NCBI GenBank assembly: GCA_024236055.1
Contig: JACKLF010000008.1
Span: forward strand, 1-46,297
Source: Alphaproteobacteria bacterium
GTDB lineage: Bacteria > Pseudomonadota > Alphaproteobacteria > Micropepsales > Micropepsaceae
DNA: 46,297 nucleotides
Direction: 5' to 3'
This document shows, piece after piece, positions 42,361-46,297 of this stretch. The translations under genes were made by a program, and so were the position numbers. Every line of letters begins with the position of its first letter. Positions within the stretch are counted from its first letter, which is position 1. A model generated the notes under the pieces. The model ran no database searches. It was not told where the DNA came from and worked only from the letters and a program-made list of their open reading frames with translations.

Positions 42361-42821
42361 TGAGCCTGCTGAAACTGGCCGCCGCCGATGCCGGGGATTT
42401 GCAGATCCTCTCCGCCCGGCTGCAGGACGCCACCGCCAAGCTGAAGAACATTTCCTGGCTGCCGCAAAAGCGGCGCTTCGCCATGGTGGTGAACCGCTTT
42501 CGCTGGGAAGCGGGCGCCAATGAGCGCGTGCGCGCAGGGCTGCATTTCGACGGCGTGCTGAAGGTCCAGTCGCACAAGCTGAAGATGGGCGCGGGCGAGG
42601 CGGTGGTGGCGCTGCTGGCGATCGGCTTTGCGCCCAACGCCGGTGAGAGCATTGATGGCGAAGATCCCGGCGGCGTGGTGGAGCTGACCTTTGCCGGCGG
42701 CGGGGCGATCCGCCTGACAGTGGAATGCATCGATGCGGGGTTGGCCGACCTGACCCAGCCCTGGGCCGCCATCGGACGCCCCGACCACGACAAGCCCGAT
42801 CACGACAAGGATAACGTGTGA
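42360..42821 (+). CDS. DUF2948 protein
   Basis: A 153-residue cytoplasmic protein of the DUF2948 family. Typical features are the opening LLKLAAADAGDLQILSARLQDA and the middle block LPQKRRFAMVVNRFRWE, with HFDGVLKVQSHKLK. The family is almost confined to alphaproteobacteria and sits between murA and hisD in many of them. Its role is unknown. It overlaps murA by one base and its TGA overlaps the hisD ATG, so all three are co-translated. The polar tail (GRPDHDKPDHDKDN) is low complexity. Confidence 0.88.
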
Positions 42822-44134
42822 TGGCGCGCCGGCTGAATGCCTCCGACCCGAAATTCACGGCGGACTTCCAGGCGCTGCTGCATGCCAAGCGCGAGGAAGA
42901 GGAAGATGTGGCGCAGGCCGTGCGCGGCATCATTGCCGATGTGCGTGCGCGCGGTGACGCGGCGCTGGTGGAATTGACCAACAAGTTCGACCGCGCGGGC
43001 GTGACCGCCGGGACGCTGAAGCTGACGGCGGCGGAGATCGACGCGGCGGCGGCCCAGGTTTCGGCCGAGCAGGTCGCGGCCATCGAAACCGCCGCGCGCC
43101 GGATCGAGGATTATCACCGCCGCCAACTGCCGCAAGACGGGCGCTTCAACGACGAGACGGGTGCGCTGCTGGGCTGGCGCTGGACCAGCGTGGACAGTGT
43201 GGGCCTGTATGTGCCCGGCGGCACCGCGGCCTATCCCTCGTCGGTGCTGATGAACGCCATTCCGGCAAAGGTCGCAGGCGTGGACCGCATCGTGATGGTC
43301 ACCCCCGCCAGCGGCGGCAAGATGAATCCGCTGGTGCTGGCGGCGGCGCGCCGCGCAGGCGTCAGCGACATCTACCGCATTGGCGGGGCGCAGGCGGTGG
43401 CCGCGCTGGCCTATGGCACGCAGGCCATCGCGCCGGTGGACAAGATCGTGGGGCCGGGCAACGCCTATGTCGCCGCCGCCAAGCGCGAGGTCTTCGGCCA
43501 GGTCGGCATCGACAGCGTGGCGGGGCCGTCGGAGATTCTGGTGATCGCCGATGCCAGCAACGATCCGGAATGGATCGCCGCCGACCTGCTCAGCCAGGCC
43601 GAGCATGATGCCTCTTCCCAGTCCATCCTGATCACCGATGATGCCGGTTTTGCCGATGCGGTGGCCGATGCGGCGGCGCGCCAGATCGCCATCCTGCCGC
43701 GCAAGGCGATCGCGGAAAAAAGCTGGGGCGATTACGGCGCCATCATCACCGTGGCCAGGCTGGAAGATGCCGCGCCGCTGGCGGACGCCTTTGCGCCCGA
43801 GCATCTGGAAATCGCCACCGACGAACCGGAAGCCTATGCGAAGCTGGTGCGCCATGCCGGGGCGATCTTCCTGGGCAGGCACACGCCCGAGGCGATGGGC
43901 GATTACATTGCCGGTCCCAACCATGTGCTGCCCACCTCGCGCACCGCGCGATTTTCGTCGGGCCTGTCGGTGCTGGACTTCATGAAGCGCACCACGCTTC
44001 TGGGCCTGAATGCGGCGGCGATGGCCGCCATCGGCCCCGACGCGCTGACCTTGGCGGAGGCGGAAGGGTTGGAGGCCCATGCCCGCTCCATCGCCGCGCG
44101 GCTGAACAGGCCGAACAGAAGCCAGGAAGGCTGA
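42821..44134 (+). CDS. hisD: Histidinol dehydrogenase
   Basis: HisD carries out the last two steps of histidine synthesis, oxidising histidinol to histidine with NAD and zinc. The protein has 437 residues. Diagnostic motifs are VDSVGLYVPGGTAAYPSSVLM, GGAQAVAALAYGT, VGPGNAYVAAAKREVFGQVGID, AGPSEILVIAD and the zinc and active-site segments LLSQAEHD and FAPEHLEI. It stands apart from other his genes, as is common in alphaproteobacteria. The start at ATG 42821 overlaps the upstream stop; a GTG three bases before is less likely. The UPF0262 gene overlaps its stop by one base (ATGATG region at 44134). Confidence 0.96.
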   Translation: MARRLNASDPKFTADFQALLHAKREEEEDVAQAVRGIIADVRARGDAALVELTNKFDRAGVTAGTLKLTAAEIDAAAAQVSAEQVAAIETAARRIEDYHRRQLPQDGRFNDETGALLGWRWTSVDSVGLYVPGGTAAYPSSVLMNAIPAKVAGVDRIVMVTPASGGKMNPLVLAAARRAGVSDIYRIGGAQAVAALAYGTQAIAPVDKIVGPGNAYVAAAKREVFGQVGIDSVAGPSEILVIADASNDPEWIAADLLSQAEHDASSQSILITDDAGFADAVADAAARQIAILPRKAIAEKSWGDYGAIITVARLEDAAPLADAFAPEHLEIATDEPEAYAKLVRHAGAIFLGRHTPEAMGDYIAGPNHVLPTSRTARFSSGLSVLDFMKRTTLLGLNAAAMAAIGPDALTLAEAEGLEAHARSIAARLNRPNRSQEG

Positions 44135-44604
44135 TGGGCGACTGGCGGCTTTCGGCGATCGAGCTCGACGAAGCCAGCGTGGTGCATCGCAGCCGTGCCA
44201 TCGAGCAGGAACGCGAGGTGGCGATCTATGACCTCCTGGAACAGAACAGCTTCCGGCTGGCCGGGTCGCAGGGCGGGCCCTATCACCTGAAGCTGGGGCT
44301 TGAGGACAACCGCCTGGTGCTGGACGTGTCGCTGGAAGACGGCACCCAGCATGGCCGGGTGCTGCTGTCGCTGACCCCGTTGCGCAAGGTGGTGAAGGAT
44401 TATTTCCTGGTCTGCGACAGCTATTACAAGGCGATCCGCACCGCCCCGCCGCACCAGATCGAGTCGCTGGACATGGCGCGGCGTACCCTGCATGACGAGG
44501 GCGCGCGCGAGCTGATGAAGCGGCTGGACGGCAAGATCGAAACCGATTTCACCACCGCCCGGCGCCTGTTCACGCTGGTTTGCGTGCTGCAGATGCGGGG
44601 CTGA
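44134..44604 (+). CDS. UPF0262 family protein
   Basis: A 156-residue cytoplasmic protein of the UPF0262 family. The conserved core is EREVAIYDLLEQNSF, GGPYHLKLGLEDNRLVLDV, SLTPLRKVVKDYFLVCDSYY and the C-terminal IETDFTTARRLFTLVC. The family is found in alphaproteobacteria next to hisD. No enzyme activity is known, and I see no catalytic motif. It is fused to the operon by a one-base overlap with hisD and is followed one base later by the phosphatase gene. Confidence 0.92.
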   Translation: MGDWRLSAIELDEASVVHRSRAIEQEREVAIYDLLEQNSFRLAGSQGGPYHLKLGLEDNRLVLDVSLEDGTQHGRVLLSLTPLRKVVKDYFLVCDSYYKAIRTAPPHQIESLDMARRTLHDEGARELMKRLDGKIETDFTTARRLFTLVCVLQMRG

Positions 44605-44605
44605 G

Positions 44606-45049
44606 ATGCAGACGCCTCCTTCCGCGGTGCTGTTCGCCTGCACCATGAACGCGGTGCGCTCGCCCATGGCGGCGGCGCTGATGCGGCACCTGACGGGAAA
44701 ACGCATCTATGTGGAGTCGGCGGGGGTGCGGGCGGGCGAACTGGACCCCATGGCGGTGGCGGTGATGGAGGAGATCGGGCTGGAGATCGCCGGGCACAAG
44801 CCCCGCCGCTTCGAGGACCTGGAAGATGGCAGTTTCGACCTGGTCATCACCCTGTCGCCCGAGGCCCAGCACAAGGCCGTGGAACTGACCCGCACGGCGG
44901 CCACCCAGGTGGAATACTGGCCCACCATCGACCCCACGGCGGTCGAGGGCTCCCGCGAACAGCGGCTTTTGGCCTATCGGGGGGTGCGCGATGCGCTTCT
45001 GGAGCGGCTGAAAGCCCGTTTTGCCGCCCCCGCTGCCGCCGATATCTGA
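44606..45049 (+). CDS. Low-molecular-weight protein tyrosine phosphatase-like
   Basis: A 147-residue protein of the low-molecular-weight phosphotyrosine phosphatase / arsenate reductase fold. The phosphate loop is C-x5-R-S (FACTMNAVRSPMAAAL) with Cys12 and Arg18. The general acid loop is in WPTIDPT, with Asp as candidate acid. It lacks the extra cysteines of thioredoxin-coupled arsenate reductases, so a phosphatase role is more likely. It is cytoplasmic. Its place between UPF0262 and infA is conserved in alphaproteobacteria. A gap of about 100 bases separates it from infA, which has its own promoter. Confidence 0.88.
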   Translation: MQTPPSAVLFACTMNAVRSPMAAALMRHLTGKRIYVESAGVRAGELDPMAVAVMEEIGLEIAGHKPRRFEDLEDGSFDLVITLSPEAQHKAVELTRTAATQVEYWPTIDPTAVEGSREQRLLAYRGVRDALLERLKARFAAPAAADI

Positions 45050-45090
45050 GGATTGGGCCCCGGGGCCTTGGGGAAAAAGGCCGTAAACCC

Positions 45091-45119
45091 TTGATTTTTG
45101 CTGTCATCCCCCGCATATG
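45091..45119 (+). promoter_or_regulatory. Possible sigma-70 promoter of infA
   Basis: TTGATT (45091-45096) and CATATG (45114-45119) are spaced by 17 bases. The -35 fits alphaproteobacterial consensus; the -10 is weak. The region is AT-rich compared with its surroundings. Confidence 0.3.
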
Positions 45120-45151
45120 TCGCCCCCGCCGCGGCACACAGAAGAGGATCA

Positions 45152-45373
45152 ATGGCTAAGGAAGAAATGCTGGAGTTCGAGGGGATCGTTGAGGAGCTCC
45201 TCCCCAATGCCAACTTCCGCGTCAAGCTGACGGCCAATGACCATGTCATCATCGCCCATACCGCGGGCAAGATGCGCAAGAACCGCATCCGTGTTCTGAC
45301 CGGCGACAAGGTGATGATCGAGATGACGCCCTATGATCTGACCAAGGGCCGCATCACCTACCGATTCCGTTAG
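45152..45373 (+). CDS. infA: Translation initiation factor IF-1
   Basis: IF-1 binds the A site of the 30S subunit during initiation. The 73-residue protein has the standard form: MAKEEMLEFEGIVEELLPN, then the OB-fold motifs FRVKL, HTAGKMRKNRIRVL and the C-terminal TKGRITYRFR. A ribosome site GAGGA lies before ATG 45152; longer upstream readings are not conserved. The gene is complete and clean. The infA - maf - RNase E/G order that follows is typical of the class. Confidence 0.97.
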   Translation: MAKEEMLEFEGIVEELLPNANFRVKLTANDHVIIAHTAGKMRKNRIRVLTGDKVMIEMTPYDLTKGRITYRFR

Positions 45374-45497
45374 GCGCGGTCCTTTTGCGTCCTGAGGGCG
45401 TCGCGCGTCGCTCATGGGCGTCATGCCCACATCACTCCTTGCTCCTGCTCAGCCCGCAAAATTCCGCGCGCCGAAATCCCATGATAAGAATGCGGTC

Positions 45498-46073
45498 ATG
45501 AAGCTTGTATTGGCCAGCGAGAGCCCCCGGCGACTGGCGCTTCTGGCCCAGGCCGGGATCGTGCCTGATGCCGTCTTGCCTGCCGCCATCGATGAGCGCG
45601 TGGCAAAGGGCGAACTGCCGCGCGCCCATGCCATGCGGCTGGCCGCGCAAAAGGCGCGCCGGGTGGAAAGCGAATGGAACGGTGCGCCCGCCCTGGTGCT
45701 GGCCGCCGATACGGTGGTGGCGGCGGGCCGGCGCATCCTGCCCAAGGCGGAAGACGAGGCGCAGGTGCGCGAATGCCTGAGCCTTTTGGCGGGACGGCGC
45801 CACCAGGTGATGACGGCGGTGGCGCTGATCACCCCGGACGGAAAATTGCGGACCCGCATCGCGCTGACCCGGGTGTCGATGCTGCGCCTGACGCCGCGCC
45901 AGATCGCCCGCTATGCCGACAGCCGCGAGGGCGTGGGCAAGGCTGGCGGCTATGCCATTCAGGGTCTGGCGGAGACCTTCGTGAAGGAGATTTCCGGTTC
46001 CTGGTCCAATGTGGTGGGGCTGCCACTGGCGCTGACCGTGGCGATGCTGGCGGGTGCCGGTTATGAATCGTGA
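45498..46073 (+). CDS. maf: Maf-like nucleoside triphosphate pyrophosphatase
   Basis: A 191-residue house-cleaning enzyme that hydrolyses non-canonical or methylated nucleoside triphosphates such as dTTP or UTP. Motifs are LVLASESPRRLALL at the start, AADTVVAAG (catalytic Asp), the GRRHQVMTAV loop and GKAGGYAIQGLA near the end, which match the Maf family. The start at ATG 45498 gives the normal N-terminus; an earlier in-frame start at 45414 adds an unconserved extension. The stop overlaps the RNase E/G ATG (TGATG), so the two are translationally coupled. It is cytoplasmic. Confidence 0.93.
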   Translation: MKLVLASESPRRLALLAQAGIVPDAVLPAAIDERVAKGELPRAHAMRLAAQKARRVESEWNGAPALVLAADTVVAAGRRILPKAEDEAQVRECLSLLAGRRHQVMTAVALITPDGKLRTRIALTRVSMLRLTPRQIARYADSREGVGKAGGYAIQGLAETFVKEISGSWSNVVGLPLALTVAMLAGAGYES

Positions 46074-46297
46074 TGGCGCGGCGTGAACTTCTGATCAATG
46101 CGGGGGCGGGCGAGACGCGCGCCGCCCTGGTCGAAAATGGCGTGCTGGCCGACTATCGCGCAGAGCCGGCGATCGGCGGCGAGGGCGGCCGGGCGGGCGA
46201 TATCTGGCTGGCGCGCGTCGCCAAGGTTGCGCCGGCAATGCAGGCGGCCTTTGTCGATCTTGGCCTGAAGCAGGACGGTTTCCTGTCGCTGCGCGAT
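46073..46297 (+). CDS. Ribonuclease E/G family protein, 3' end outside the window
   Basis: The first 75 residues of an RNase E/G-family protein, which processes or degrades RNA. The beginning MARRELLINAGAGETRAALVE matches the short N-terminus of the alphaproteobacterial RNase G-like protein next to maf. The S1 domain starts with GDIWLARVAKVAPAMQAAFVDLG and LKQDGFLSLRD, a strong fit to the family's S1 opening. The catalytic DNase-I-like domain lies beyond the window. It overlaps maf by one base. Whether it is called RNase E or G cannot be told from this piece. Confidence 0.88.
   Translation, partial: MARRELLINAGAGETRAALVENGVLADYRAEPAIGGEGGRAGDIWLARVAKVAPAMQAAFVDLGLKQDGFLSLRD

Overview
The window is GC-rich chromosomal DNA from an alphaproteobacterium. 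The evidence is the block murA - DUF2948 - hisD - UPF0262 - low-molecular-weight phosphatase - infA - maf - RNase E/G at 40.8-46.3 kb, the lspA - DUF3035 lipoprotein - paired M16 peptidase order at 9.0-12.9 kb, and a perfect CtrA-type box (TTAA-N7-TTAA). No genus can be fixed from the sequence alone.

Layout. 0-5.2 kb: end of a Tyr/Gly-rich envelope lipoprotein, an orphan sensor kinase, a degenerate EAL protein resembling the flagellar regulator TipF, a HAD hydrolase and a MaoC hydratase. 5.2-16.7 kb: housekeeping genes ribF, ileS, lspA, DUF3035, two M16 peptidases, pgi, mutL, and rsmD on the other strand. ileS is broken by many indels and lacks its KMSKS region. 16.8-22.2 kb: a DsbD/ScsB-like thiol-disulfide transporter, two small genes, a CysJ-like flavodoxin reductase, and a soluble histidine kinase behind the CtrA box. 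22.3-37.3 kb: an accessory catabolic region. It has a GntR/FCD regulator, a three-subunit gluconate-dehydrogenase-type complex (Tat small subunit, GMC flavoprotein, tri-haem cytochrome c), two tandem amidohydrolase-2 proteins, a Gfo/Idh oxidoreductase, an HpaI-type aldolase, a zinc metallopeptidase, an amino-acid permease and a PQQ dehydrogenase. Most of the enzymes carry N-terminal export signals, including families that are usually cytoplasmic. 37.4-40.5 kb: a secreted chorismate-lyase-like protein and a DUF1684 gene that is present twice, with a broken tannase half-gene between the copies. 40.6-46.3 kb: tRNA-Thr(GGT), then the conserved murA-to-RNase block.

How the genes work together. The gluconate-dehydrogenase-type complex and the PQQ enzyme would oxidise sugars or alcohols in the periplasm and feed electrons to the respiratory chain. 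The exported amidohydrolases, Gfo/Idh enzyme and aldolase next to them suggest that further steps also occur outside the cytoplasm; this is inference. The two amidohydrolase paralogues have lost different active-site residues, which is the most interesting biological signal here.

Sequence quality. ileS (about 6.45-8.4 kb) and the stretch 38.13-39.72 kb are both dense in single-base indels while neighbouring genes are clean. Removing 38139-39716 and one extra base at 38130 restores a complete 293-residue DUF1684 gene exactly. Both places look more like poor sequence or misassembly than natural decay, and should be checked before any biological reading.
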